From Eutreptiella sp. 'Long Island Sound 2002' (Eukaryota; Euglenozoa; Euglenophyceae; Eutreptiales; Eutreptiaceae): a stretch of DNA of 64,000 nucleotides. The stretch lies in contig OZ038399.1 in NCBI GenBank assembly GCA_964036045.1, forward strand, positions 20,357,670 through 20,421,669, in the 5' to 3' direction. This document shows positions 1 through 12,745 of this stretch, piece by piece. The notes beneath the pieces were generated by a model that saw nothing but the letters and a program-made list of their open reading frames with translations, searched no databases and had not been told where the DNA came from. Numbering within the stretch: position 1 is the first letter of the stretch; each line of letters begins with the position of its first letter. The translations under genes and the position numbers were made by a program.

Positions 1-273
1 TGAAATCGGCATTGTGCGGGCACGTACTGTTCGGTTCAACCTGGAAATAAGGTTATTCGCGTGCAAGGGAGCCTGAACCTCACATTTGCACACACGGGCA
101 AATTCGGGAAAATTCTCTGCTACACGTGCAGGGTGGTTCGTATGGTACACGAACATCATGATGCACCTTGTTTTGACCAGGGGGTTGAGTGGTCGAGATA
201 TGGGCAATACCAATTTGGAATGGTCATTGTGCATGCACGTACTGTTCAGTTCAACCTGAAAATAGCGTCCTTC

Positions 274-2223
274 ACGTGCAAGGGAGCCTAAACCTCCCAT
301 TTGCACACACGGGCAAATTCGGGCAAATTCTCTGCTACATGTGCGACGTGGTTCCTATGGTACACGAACATCATGATGCAGCTTTCCGGCCTGAGGGTTG
401 AGTGGTCGAGATATGGGCAATACCAATTTGAAATGGGCATTGTGCGGGCACATACTGTTCAGTTCGACCTGAAAATAGCGTCCTTCGCGTGCCGGGGAGC
501 CTAAGCCGCACATTTCCACATACGGGCGAATTGGGACAAATTCTCTGCTACACGTGCGACGTGGTTCGTATGGTACACGAATAGCATGATACAGCTTGTT
601 GTGGCCAGAGGGTTGAGTGGTTGAGATATGGGCAATACCAAATTAAAACGGCCATTGTGCGGGCACGTACTGTTCAGTTCAACCTGAAAATAGCGTCATT
701 CGCGTGCAAGGGAGCCTAAAGCACACATTTGCGGACACGGGCAAATTCGGGCAAATTCTCTGCTACACGTGCGACGTGGTTCGTATGGTACACGAATAGC
801 ATGATGCAGCTTGTTGTGGCCAGAGGGTTGAGTGGTCGAGATATGGGCAATACCAAATTGAAACGGCCATTGTGCGGGCACGTACTGTTCAGTTCAACCT
901 GAAAATAGCGTCACTCGTGTGCAAGGGAGCCTAAACCTCACATTTGCACACACGGGCAAATTCGGGCAAATTCTCTGCTACACGTGCGACGTGGTTTGTA
1001 TGGTACACGAACAGTATGATGCAGCTTGTTCTGGCCGGAGGGTTGAGTGGTCGCGATATGGGCAACACCAATTTGAAATGGGCATTGTGCGGGCACGCAC
1101 TGTTCAGTTCAACCTGAAAATAGCGTCCTTCACGTGCAAGGGAGCCTAAACCTCACATTTGCACACACGGGCAAATTCGGGCAAATTCTCTGCTACACGT
1201 GCGACGTGGTTCGTATGGTACGCGAACAGCATGATGCAGCTTGTTCTGGCCGGAGGGTTGAGTGGTTGTGATATTGGCAATACCAATTTGAAATGGGCAT
1301 TGTGCGGGCACGTACTGTGAAGTTCAACCTGAACGTAGCATCGTTCACCTGCAAGGGAGCCTAAACCTCACATTTGCACACACGGGCAAATTCGGGCAAA
1401 TTCTCTGCTACATGTGCGAGGTGGCTCGTATGGTACACGAACATCATGATGGAACTTGTTTTGACCAGGGGGTTGAGTGGTTGTGATATGGGCAATACCA
1501 ATTTGAAATGGGCATTGTGCGGGCACGTACTGTGAAGTTCAACCTGAAAATAGCGTCATTCGCGTGCAAGGGAGCCTGAACCTCACATTTGCACACACGG
1601 GCAAATTCGGGCAAATTCTCTGCTACACGTGCGACGTGGTTCATATGGTACACGAACAGCATGATGCAGCTTGTTCTGGCCGGAGAGTTGAGTGGTTGTG
1701 ATATGGGCAATACCAATTTGAAATGGGCATTGTGCGGGCACGTACTGTTCAGTTCAACCTGAAAAGAGCGTCATTCCCGTGCAAGGGAGCCTAAAGCCCA
1801 GATTTGCGCACACGGGCAAATTCGGGCAAATTCTCTGCTACACGTGCGATGTGGTTCGTATGGTACACGAACAACATGCTGCAGCTTGTTCTGGCCAGAG
1901 GGTTAAGTGGTCGAGATATGGGCAATACCAATTTGAAATCGGCATTGTGCGGGCACGTACTGTTCGGTTCAACCTGGAAATAAGGTTATTCGCGTGCAAG
2001 GGAGCCTGAACCTCACATTTGCGCACACGGGCAAATTCGGGCAAATTCTCTGCTACACGTGCGGGGTGGTTCGTATGGTACACGAACATCATGATGCACC
2101 TTGTTTTGACCAGGGGGTTGAGTGGTCGAGATATGGCAAATACCAATTTGGAAAGGTCATTGTGCGGGCACGCACTGTTCAGTTCAACCTGAAAATAGCG
2201 TCCTTCACGTGCAAGGGAGCCTA
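274..2223. repeat. Segmental copy 1 of a 7-9 monomer block
   Basis: The block begins with the marker monomer that has a GGCCTGAGGG middle, followed by the marker monomer starting CCTAAGCCGCACATTTCC. The same order of variant monomers is found at 7154-8673 and 18982-20716. This copy has one additional monomer at 704-918. Like the third copy, it keeps the GATGGAACTT/GATGCAACTT type unit (here at 1349) that copy 2 lacks. Shared rare variants such as TGAACGTAGC and the CACCTGCAAG junction support common descent rather than convergence. Confidence 0.8.
919..1133 (+). repeat. Representative 215-bp satellite monomer
   Basis: This unit is given as a phase reference, starting at GTGCAAGGG. It contains several short dyads. 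GTGCAA at the start pairs with TTGCAC about 19 bases later. TTCGT and ACGAA flank ATGGTAC; in this unit the first arm reads TTTGT. GTGC-GG-GCAC lies in the 3' third. A 10-bp direct duplication, GGGCAAATTC twice, lies near base 35. CACGTG occurs in the CTACACGTGCG box and, in some units, again at the monomer junction. The length 215 equals 3 x 71 + 2, so no reading frame passes unchanged through successive units. Confidence 0.95.
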
Positions 2224-2889
2224 AACCTCACATTTGCACACACGGGCAAATTCGGGCAAATTCTCTGCTACACGTGCGACGTGGTTCATATGGTACACGA
2301 ACAGCATGATGCAGCTTGTTCTGGCCGGAGAGTTGAGTGGTTGTGATATGGGCAATACCAATTTGAAATGGGCATTGTGCGGGCACGCACTGTTCAGTTC
2401 AACCTGAAAAGAGCGTCATTCCCGTGCAAGGGAGCCTAAAGCCCAGATTTGCGCACACGGGCAAATTCGGGCAAATTCTCTGCTACACGTGCGATGTGGT
2501 TCGTATGGTACACGAACAACATGCTGCAGCTTGTTCTGGCCAGAGGGTTAAGTGGTCGAGATATGGGCAATACCAATTTGAAATCGGCATTGTGCGGGCA
2601 CGTACTGTTCGGTTCAACCTGGAAATAAGGTTATTCGCGTGCAAGGGAGCCTGAACCTCACATTTGCGCACACGGGCAAATTCGGGCAAATTCTCTGCTA
2701 CACGTGCGGGGTGGTTCGTATGGTACACGAACATCATGATGCACCTTGTTTTGACCAGGGGGTTGAGTGGTCGAGATATGGCAAATACCAATTTGGAAAG
2801 GTCATTGTGCGGGCACGCAGTGTTCAGTTCAACCTGAAAATAGCGTCCTTCACGTGCAAGGGAGCCTAAACCTCACATTTGCACACACG
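1600..2889. repeat. Tandem trimer duplication (2 x 645 bp)
   Basis: Monomers starting at 1779 and 2424, and at 1994 and 2639, are virtually identical at a 645-bp offset. The preceding units share the rare variants CCGGAGAGTTG and GAAAAGAGCGTCATTCCCG. The few differences include GCACTGTTC against GCAGTGTTC near 2180 and 2820. This is a recent three-monomer duplication. Confidence 0.85.
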
Positions 2890-2899
2890 GGCAAATCCG

Positions 2900-5049
2900 G
2901 GCAAATTCTCTGCTACACGTGCGACGTGGTTCGTATGGTACACGAACAGCATGATGCAGCTTGTTCTGGCCGGAGGGTTGAGTGGTCGAGATATGGGCAA
3001 TACCAATTTGGAATGGGCATTGTGCGGGCACGTACTGTTCGGTTCAACCTGGAAATAGGGTTATTCGCGTGCAAGGGAGCCAGAACCTCACATTTGCGCA
3101 CACGGGCAAATTCGGGCAAATTCTCTGCTACACGTGCGAGGTGGTTCGTATGGTACACGAACATCATGATGCACCTTGTTTTGACCAGGGGGTTGAGTGG
3201 TCGCGATATGGGCAATACCAATTTGAAATGGTCATTGTGCGGGCACGCACTGTTCAGTTCAACCTGAAAATAGCGTCCTACGCGTGCAAGGGAGCCTAAA
3301 CCTCACATTTGCACACACGGGCAAATTCGGGCAAATTCTCTGCTACACGTGCGACGTGGTTCGTATGGTACACGAACAGCATGATGCAGCTTGTTCTGGC
3401 CAGAGGGTTCAGTGGTTGTGATATGGGCAATACCAATTTGAAATGGGCATTGTGCGGGCACGTACTGTTCAGTTCAACCTGAAAATAGCGTCACTCATGT
3501 GCAAGGTAGCCTGAACCTCACATTTGCACACGCAGGCAAGTTCGGGCAAATTCTCTGCTACATGTGCGAGGTGGTTCGTATGGTACACGAACATCATGAT
3601 GCACCTTGTTTTGACCAGGGGGTTGAGTGGTCGAGATATGGGCAATACCAATTTGAAATGGTCATTGTGCGGGCACGCACTGTTCAGTTCAACCTGAAAA
3701 TAGCGTCCTTCGCGTGCAAGGGAGCCTAAACCTCACATTTGCACACACGGGCAAATTCGGGCAAATTCTCTGCTACACGTGCGACGTGGTTCGTATGGTA
3801 CACGAACAGCATGATGCAGCTTGTTCTGGCCAGAGGGTTGAGTGGTTGTGATATGGGCAATACCAATTTGAAATGGGCATTGTGCGGGCACGTACTGTTC
3901 AGTTCAACCTGAAAATAGCGTCCTTCGTGTGCAAGGGAGCCTAAACCTCACTTTTGCACACACGGGCAAATTCGGGCAAATTCTCTGCTACATGTGCGAG
4001 GTGGTTCGTATGGTACACGAACATCATGATGCACCTTGTTTTGACCAGGGGGTTGAGTGGTCGAGATATGCGCAATACCAATTTGGAATGGTCATTGTGC
4101 AGGCACGCACTGTTCAGTTCAACCTGAAAATAGCGTCCTTCACGTGCAAGGGAGCCTAAACCTCACATTTGCACACACGGGCAGATTCGGGCAAATTCTC
4201 TGCTACACGTGCGACGTGGTTCGTATGGTACACGAACAGCATGATGCAGCTTGTTCTGGCCGGAGGGTTGGGTGGTTGTGATATGGGCAATACCAATTTG
4301 AAATGGGCATTGTGCGGGCACGTACTGTGAAGTTCAACCTGAGAATAGCCTCATTCGCGTGCAAGGGAGCCTGAACCTCACATTTGCACACACGGGCAAA
4401 TTCGGGCAAATTCTCTGCTACACGTGCGACGTGGTTCGTATGGTACACGAACAGCATGATGCAGCTTGTTCTGGCCAGAGGGTTGAGTGGTCGAGATATG
4501 GGCAATACCAATTTGAAATGGGCATTGTGCGGGCACGTACTGTGAAGTTCAACCTGAAAATAGCGTCATTCGCGTGCAAGGGAGCCTAAAGCCCAGATTT
4601 GCGCACACGGGCAAATTCGGGCAAATTCTCTGCTACACGTGCGATGTGGTTCGTATGGTACACGAACAACATGCTGCAGCTTGTTCTGGCCAGATGGTTA
4701 AGTGGTCGAGATATGGGCAATACCAATTTGAAATCGGCATTGTGCGGGCACGTACTGTTCGGTTCAACCTGGAAATAAGGTTATTCGCGTGCAAGGGAGC
4801 CTGAACCTCACATTTGCACACACGGGCAAATTCGGGCAAATTCTCTGCTACACGTGCGGGGTGGTTCGTATGGTACACGAACATCATGATGCACCCTGTT
4901 TTGACCAGGGGGTTAAGTGGTCGAGATATGGGCAATACCAATTTGGAATGGTCATTGTGCATGCACGTACTGTTCAGTTCAACCTGAAAATAGCGTCCTT
5001 CACGTGCAAGGGAGCCTAAACCTCACATTTGCACACACGGGCAAATTCA
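2900..5049. repeat. 10-mer higher-order unit, copy 1 (2150 bp)
   Basis: The whole stretch recurs at an offset of exactly 2150 bp (10 x 215) in 5050-7199. Ten successive variant monomers match in order, including the unusual GTGCAAGGTAGCCTG start near 3499, the GATATGCGCAATACC variant near 4070 and the GAGAATAGCCTC variant near 4340. Near-identity over a full 10-mer indicates recent unequal exchange or amplification. Confidence 0.92.
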
Positions 5050-7199
5050 GGCAAATTCTCTGCTACACGTGCGACGTGGTTCGTATGGTACACGAACAGC
5101 ATGATGCAGCTTGTTCTGGCCGGAGGGTTGAGTGGTCGAGATATGGGCAATACCAATTTGGAATGGGCATTGTGCGGGCACGTACTGTTCGGTTCAACCT
5201 GGAAATAGGGTTATTCGCGTGCAAGGGAGCCAGAACCTCACATTTGCGCACACGGGCAAATTCGGGCAAATTCTCTGCTACACGTGCGAGGTGGTTCGTA
5301 TGGTACACGAACATCATGATGCACCTTGTTTTGACCAGGGGGTTGAGTGGTCGCGATATGGGCAATACCAATTTGAAATGGTCATTGTGCGGGCACGCAC
5401 TGTTCAGTTCAACCTGAAAATAGCGTCCTACGCGTGCAAGGGAGCCTAAACCTCACATTTGCACACACGGGCAAATTCGGGCAAATTCTCTGCTACACGT
5501 GCGACGTGGTTCGTATGGTACACGAACAGCATGATGCAGCTTGTTCTGGCCAGAGGGTTCAGTGGTTGTGATATGGGCAATACCAATTTGAAATGGGCAT
5601 TGTGCGGGCACGTACTGTTCAGTTCAACCTGAAAATAGCGTCACTCATGTGCAAGGTAGCCTGAACCTCACATTTGCACACACGGGCAAGTTCGGGCAAA
5701 TTCTCTGCTACATGTGCGAGGTGGTTCGTATGGTACACGAACATCATGATGCACCTTGTTTTGACCAGGGGGTTGAGTGGTCGAGATATGGGCAATACCA
5801 ATTTGAAATGGTCATTGTGCGGGCACGCACTGTTCAGTTCAACCTGAAAATAGCGTCCTTCGCGTGCAAGGGAGCCTAAACCTCACATTTGCACACACGG
5901 GCAAATTCGGGCAAATTCTCTGCTACACGTGCGACGTGGTTCGTATGGTACACGAACAGCATGATGCAGCTTGTTCTGGCCAGAGGGTTGAGTGGTTGTG
6001 ATATGGGCAATACCAATTTGAAATGGGCATTGTGCGGGCACGTACTGTTCAGTTCAACCTGAAAATAGCGTCCTTCGTGTGCAAGGGAGCCTAAACCTCA
6101 CTTTTGCACACACGGGCAAATTCGGGCAAATTCTCTGCTACATGTGCGAGGTGGTTCGTATGGTACACGAACATCATGATGCACCTTGTTTTGACCAGGG
6201 GGTTGAGTGGTCGAGATATGCGCAATACCAATTTGGAATGGTCATTGTGCGGGCACGCACTGTTCAGTTCAACCTGAAAATAGCGTCCTTCACGTGCAAG
6301 GGAGCCTAAACCTCACATTTGCACACACGGGCAGATTCGGGCAAATTCTCTGCTACACGTGCGACGTGGTTCGTATGGTACACGAACAGCATGATGCAGC
6401 TTGTTCTGGCCGGAGGGTTGGGTGGTTGTGATATGGGCAATACCAATTTGAAATGGGCATTGTGCGGGCACGTACTGTGAAGTTCAACCTGAGAATAGCC
6501 TCATTCGCGTGCAAGGGAGCCTGAACCTCACATTTGCACACACGGGCAAATTCGGGCAAATTCTCTGCTACACGTGCGACGTGGTTCGTATGGTACACGA
6601 ACAGCATGATGCAGCTTGTTCTGGCCGGAGGGTTGAGTGGTTGTGATATGGGCAATACCAATTTGAAATGGGCATTGTGCGGGCACGTACTGTGAAGTTC
6701 AACCTGAAAATAGCGTCATTCGCGTGCAAGGGAGCCTAAAGCCCAGATTTGCGCACACGGGCAAATTCGGGCAAATTCTCTGCTACACGTGCGATGTGGT
6801 TCGTATGGTACACGAACAACATGCTGCAGCTTGTTCTGGCCAGATGGTTAAGTGGTCGAGATATGGGCAATACCAATTTGAAATCGGCATTGTGCGGGCA
6901 CGTACTGTTCGGTTCAACCTGGAAATAAGGTTATTCGCGTGCAAGGGAGCCTGAACCTCACATTTGCACACACGGGCAAATTCGGGCAAATTCTCTGCTA
7001 CACGTGCGGGGTGGTTCGTATGGTACACGAACATCATGATGCACCCTGTTTTGACCAGGGGGTTAAGTGGTCGAGATATGGGCAATACCAATTTGGAATG
7101 GTCATTGTGCATGCACGTACTGTTCAGTTCAACCTGAAAATAGCGTCCTTCACGTGCAAGGGAGCCTAAACCTCACATTTGCACACACGGGCAAATTCG
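5050..7199. repeat. 10-mer higher-order unit, copy 2 (2150 bp)
   Basis: This is the second tandem copy of 2900-5049. Differences seen by eye are few: CACACGCAGGC near 3535 against CACACACGGGC near 5685, GTGCAGGCAC near 4099 against GTGCGGGCAC near 6249, and a cluster near 4466-4495 against 6616-6645. In that cluster CCAGAGGGTTGAGTGGTCGA is replaced by the CCGGAGGG...GGTTGTGA form, which looks like a short conversion tract. Confidence 0.92.
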
Positions 7200-8673
7200 G
7201 GCAAATTCTCTGCTACATGTGCGAGGTGGTTCCTATGGTACACGAACATCATGATGCAGCTTTGTCTGGCCTGAGGGTTGAGTGGTCGAGATATGGGCAG
7301 TACCAATTTGAAATGGGCATTGTGCGGGCACATACTGTTCAGTTCCACCTGAAAATAGCGTCCTTCGCGTGCCGGGGAGCCTAAGCCGCACATTTCCACA
7401 CACGGGCGAATTGGGACAAATTCTCTGCTACACGTGCGACGTGGTTCGTATGGTACACGAATAGCATGATGCAGCTTGTTGTGGCCAGAGGGTTGAGTGG
7501 TCGAGATATGGGCAATACCAAATTGAAAAGGCCATTGTGCGGGCACGTACTGTTCAGTTCAACCTGAAAATAGCGTCACTCGTGTGCAAGGGAGCCTAAA
7601 CCTCACATTTGCACACACGGGCAAATTCGGTCAAATTCTCTGCTACACGTGCGACGTGGTTGGTATGGTACACGAACAGCATGATGCAGCTTGTTCTGGC
7701 CGGAGCGTTGAGTGGTCGCGATATGGGCAACACCAATTTGAAATGGGCATTGTGCGGGCACGCACTGTTCAGTTCAACCTGAAAATAGCGTCCTTCACGT
7801 GCAAGGGAGCCTAAACCTCACATTTGCACACACGGGCAAATTCGGGCAAATTCTCTGCTACACGTGCGACGTGGTTCGTATGGTACGCGAACAGCATGAT
7901 GCACCTTGTTCTGGCCGGAGGGTTGAGTGGTTGTGATATGGGCAATACCAATTTGAAATGGGCATTGTGCGGGCACGTACTGTGAAGTTCAACCTGAACG
8001 TAGCGTCGTTCACCTGCAAGGGAGCCTAAACCTCACATTTGCACACACGGGCAAAATAGGGCAAATTCTCTGCTACACGTGCGACGTGGTTCATATGGTA
8101 CACGAACAGCATGATGCAGCTTGTTCTGGCCGGAGGGTTGAGTGGTTGTGATATGGGCAATACCAATTTGAAATGGGCATTGTGCGGGCACGTACTGTGA
8201 AGTTCAACCTGAAAATAGCGTCATTCGCGTGCAAGGGAGCCTAAAGCCCAGATTTGCGCACACGGGCAAATTCGGGCAAATTCTCTGCTACACGTGCGAT
8301 GTGGTTCGAATGGTACACGAACAACATGCTGCAGCTTGTTCTGGCCAGAGGGTTAAGTGGTCGAGATATGGGCAATACCAGTTTGAAATCGGCATTGTGC
8401 GGGCACGTACTGTTCGGTTCAACCTGGAAATAAGGTTATTCGCGTGCAAGGGAGCCTGAACCTCACATTTGCGCACACGGGCAAATTCGGGCAAATTCTC
8501 TGCTACACGTGCGGGGTGGTTCGTATGGTACACGAACATCATGATGCACCTTGTTTTGACCAGGGGGTTGAGTGGTCGAGATATGGCAAATACCAATTTG
8601 GAAAGGTCATTGTGCGGGCACGCACTGTTCAGTTCAACCTGAAAATAGCGTCCTTCACGTGCAAGGGAGCCTA
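7154..8673. repeat. Segmental copy 2 of the 274-2223 block
   Basis: The monomer order follows 274-2223 and 18982-20716: the GGCCTGAGGG marker, the CCGCACATTTCC marker, a GATATGGGCAACACC unit, a TGAACGTAGC unit and a CCTAAAGCCCAGATTTGCG unit. It lacks the monomer present at 1349 in copy 1 and 19842 in copy 3, and the additional unit at 704 in copy 1. Confidence 0.8.
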
Positions 8674-10808
8674 AACCTCACATTTGCACACACGGGCAAA
8701 TTCGGGCAAATTCTCTGCTACACGTGCGACGTGGTTCGTATGGTACACGAACAGCATGATGCAGCTTGTTCTGGCCGGAGGGTTGAGTGGTTGTGATATG
8801 GGCAATACCAATTTGAAATGGGCATTGTGCGGGCACGTACTGTTCGGTTCAACCTGGAAATAAGGTTATTCGCGTGCAAGGGAGCCTGAACCTCACATTT
8901 GCGCACACGGGCAAATTCGGGCAAATTCTCTGCTACACGTGCGGGGTGGTTCGTATGGTACACGAACATCATGATGCACCTTGTTTTGACCAGGGGGTTG
9001 CATGGTCGAGATATGAGCAATACCAATTTGGAATGGTCATTGTGCGGGCACGCACTGGTCAGTTCAACCTGAAAATAGCGTCCTTCACGTGCAAGGGAGC
9101 CTAAACCTCACATTTGCACACACGGGCAAATTCGGGCAAATTCTCTGCTACACGTGCGACGTGGTTCGTATGGTACACGAACAGCATGATGCACCTTGTT
9201 GTGGCCAGAGGGTTGACTGGTTGAGATATGGGCAATACCAATTTGAAATCGGCATTGTGCGGGCACGTACTGTTCGGTTCAACCTGGAAATAAGGTTATT
9301 CGCGTGCAAGGGAGCCTGAACCTCACATTTGCGCACACGGGCAAATTCGGGCAAATTCTCTGCTACACGTGCGGGGTGGTTCGTATGGTACACGAACATC
9401 ATGATGCACCTTGTTTTGACCAGGGGGTTGAGTGGTCGAGATATGGGCAATACCCATTTGAAATGGGCATTGTGCGGGCACGTACTGTTCGGTTCAACCT
9501 GGAAATAAGGTTATTCGCGTGCAAGGGAGCGTGAAAATCACATTTGCGCACACGGGCAAATTCGGGCAAATTCTCTGCTACACGTGCGGGGTGGTTCGTA
9601 TGGTACACGAACATCATGATGCACCTTGTTTTGGCCAGAGGGTTGAGTGGTCGAGATATGGGCAATACCAATTTGAAATTGTCATTATGCGGGCACGCAC
9701 TGTTCAGTTCAACCTGAAAATAGCGTCATTCGCGTGCAAGGGAGCCTAAACCTCACATTTGCACACACGGGCAAATTCGGGCAAATTCTCTGCTACACGT
9801 GCGACGTGGTTCGTATGGTACACGAACAGCATGATGCAGCTTGTTCTGGCCGGAGGGTTGAGTGGTTGTGATATGGGCAATACCAATTTGAAATGGGCAT
9901 TGTGCGGGCACGTACTGTTCGGTTCAACCTAGAAATAAGGTTATTCGCGTGCAAGGGAGCCTGAACCTCACATTTGCACACACGGGCAAATTCGGGCAAA
10001 TTCTCTGCTACATGTGCGACGTGGTTCCTATGGTACACGAACAGCATGATGCAGCTTGTTCTGGCCGGAGGGTTGAGTGGTCGAGATATGGGCAATACCA
10101 ATTTGGAATGGTCATTGTGCGGGCACGCACTGTTCAGTTCAACCTGAAAATAGCGTCCTTCACGTGCAAGGGAGCCTAAAACTCACATTTGCACACACGG
10201 GCAAATTCGGGCAAATTCTCTGCTACACGTGCGACGTGGTTCGTATGGTACACGAATAGCATGATGCAGCTTGTTGTGGCCAGAGGGTTGAGTGGTTGAG
10301 ATATGGGCAATACCGATTTGAAATCGGCATTGTGCGGGCACGTACTGTTCGGTTCAACCTGGAAATAAGGTTATTCGCGTGCAAGGGAGCCTGAACCTCA
10401 CATTTGCGCACACGGGCAAATTTGGGCAAATTCTCTGCTACACGTGCGGGGTGGTTCGTATGGTACACGAACATCATGATGCACCTTGTTTTGGCCAGAG
10501 GGTTGAGTGGTCGAGATATGGGCAATACCAATTTGAAATGGTCATTGTGCGGGCACGCACTGTTCAATTCAACCTGAAAATAGCGTCCTTCACGTGCAAG
10601 GGAGCCTAAACCTCACATTTGCACATACGGGCAAATTCGGGCAAATTCTCTGCTACACGTGCGACGTGGTTCGTATGGTACACGAACAGCATGAAGCAGC
10701 TTGTTCTGGCCGGAGGGTTGAGTGGTTGTGATATGGGCAATACCAATTTGAAATGGGCATTGTGCGGGCACGTACTGTTCGGTTCAACCTGGAAATAAGG
10801 TTATTCGC

Positions 10809-11240
10809 GTGCAAGGGAGCCTGAACCTCACATTTGCACACACGGGCAAATTCGGGCAAACTCTCTGCTACATGTGCGAGGTGGTTCGTATGGTACACGA
10901 ACATCATGATGCACCTTGTTTTGACCAGGTGGGTTGAGTGGTCGAGATATGGGCAATACCAATTTGGAATGGGCATTGTGCGGGCACGTACTGTTCAGTT
11001 CAACCTGAAAATAGCGTCCTTCACGTGCAAGGGAGCCTAAACCTCACATTTGCACACACGGGCAAATTCGGGCAAATTCTCTGCTACATGTGCGAGGTGG
11101 TTCGTATGGTACACGAACATCATGATGCACCTTGTTTTGACCAGGTGGGTTGAGTGGTCGAGATATGGGCAATACCAATTTGGAATGGGCATTGTGCGGG
11201 CACGTACTGTTCAGTCCAACCTGAAAATAGCGTCCTTCAC
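10809..11240. repeat. Two adjacent 216-bp monomers carrying a 1-bp insertion
   Basis: Both units (10809-11024 and 11025-11240) read CCAGGTGGGTTGAG where the family has CCAGGGGGTTGAG, so each is 216 bp. The same insertion occurs once near 22111 in the related segment. The tandem pair arose by duplication after the insertion. Confidence 0.88.
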
Positions 11241-11885
11241 GTGCAAGGGAGCCTAAACCTCACATTTGCACACACGGGCAAATTCGGGCAAATTCTCTGC
11301 TACACGTGCGGCGTGGTTCGTATGGTACACGAACAGCATGATGCAGCTTGTTGTGGCCGGAGGGTTGAGTGGTTGTGATATGGGCAATACCAATTTGAAA
11401 TGGGCATTGTGCGGGCACGTACTGTGAAGTTCAACCTAAAAATAGCGTCATTCGCGTGCAAGGGAGTCTAAAGCCCAAATTTGCGCACACGGGCAAATTC
11501 GGGCAAATTCTCTGCTACACGTGCGATGTGGTTCGTATGGTACACGAACAACATGCTGCAGCTTGTTCTGGCCAGAGGGTTAAGTGGTCGAGATATGGGC
11601 AATACGAATTTGAAATCGGCATTGTGCGGGCACGTACTGTTCGGTTCAACCTGGAAATAAGGTTATTCGCGTGCAAGGGAGCCTGAACCTGACATTTGCG
11701 CACACGGGCAAATTCGGGCAAATTCTCTGCTACACGTGCGAGGTGGTTCGTATGGTACACGAACATCATGATGAACCTTGTTTTGGCCAGAGGGTTGAGT
11801 GGTCGAGATATGGGCAATACCAATTTGAAATGGGCATTGTGCGGGCACGCACTATTCAGTTCAACCTGAAAATAGCGTCACTCGT

Positions 11886-12745
11886 GTGCAAGGGAGCCTG
11901 AACCTCACATTTGCACACACGGGCAAATTCGGGCAAATTCTCTGCTACACGTGCGACGTGGTTCGTATGGTACACGAACAGCATGATGCAGCTTGTTCTG
12001 GCCAGAGGGTTGAGTGGTCGCGATATGGGCAACACCAATTTGAAATGGGCATTGTGCGGGCACGTACTGTTCAGTTGAACCCGAAAATAGCGTCACTCGT
12101 GTGCAAGGGAGCCTGAACCTCAGATTTGCACACACGGGCAAATTCGGGCAAATTCTCTGCTACATGTGCGAGGTGGTTCGTATGGTACACGAACATCATG
12201 ATGCACCTTGTTTTGACCAGGGGGTTGAGTGGTCGAGATATGGGCAACAGCAATTTGAAATGGTCATTGTGCGGGCACGCACTGTTCAGTTCAACCTGAA
12301 AATAGCGTCACTCGTGTGCAAGGGAGCCTGAACCTCACATTTGCACACACGGGCAAATTCGGGCAAATTCTCTGCTACACGTGCGACGTGGTTCGTATGG
12401 TACACGAACAGCATGATGCAGCTTGTTCTGGCCAGAGGGTTGAGTGGTCGCGATATGGGCAACACCAATTTGAAATGGGCATTGTGCGGGCACGTACTGT
12501 TCAGTTCAACCCGAAAATAGCGTCACTCGTGTGCAAGGGAGCCTGAACCTCAGATTTGCACACACGGGCAAATTCGGGCAAATTCGCTGCTACATGTGCG
12601 AGGTGGTTTGTATGGTACACGAACATCATGATGCACCTTGTTTTGACCAGGGGGTTGAGTGGTCGAGATATGGGCAATACCAATTTGGAATGGTCATTGT
12701 GCGGGCACGCACTGTTCAGTTCAACCTGAAAATAGCGTCCTTCGC
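11886..12745. repeat. Dimer higher-order unit, two copies (430 bp each)
   Basis: The units alternate. Those at 11886 and 12316 have CTACACGTGCGACG and GATATGGGCAACACC. Those at 12101 and 12531 start CCTGAACCTCAGATTTGC and have CTACATGTGCGAGG with GATGCACCTTGTTTTGACC. A two-monomer period is therefore visible on top of the 215-bp period. Confidence 0.85.

Noticed and set aside
919-1133. CACGTG boxes in monomers as transcription-factor or yeast CDEI-like sites
   Set aside because: The hexamer is short and mutates freely to CATGTG, CAGGTG or CGCGTG between subfamilies. There is no supporting CDEII/CDEIII-like context.
2767-3267. 166-codon open frame, repeated at 4917-5417
   Set aside because: It is the longest kind of run-through between adjacent monomers, duplicated with the 10-mer. 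It has no independent coding signal.
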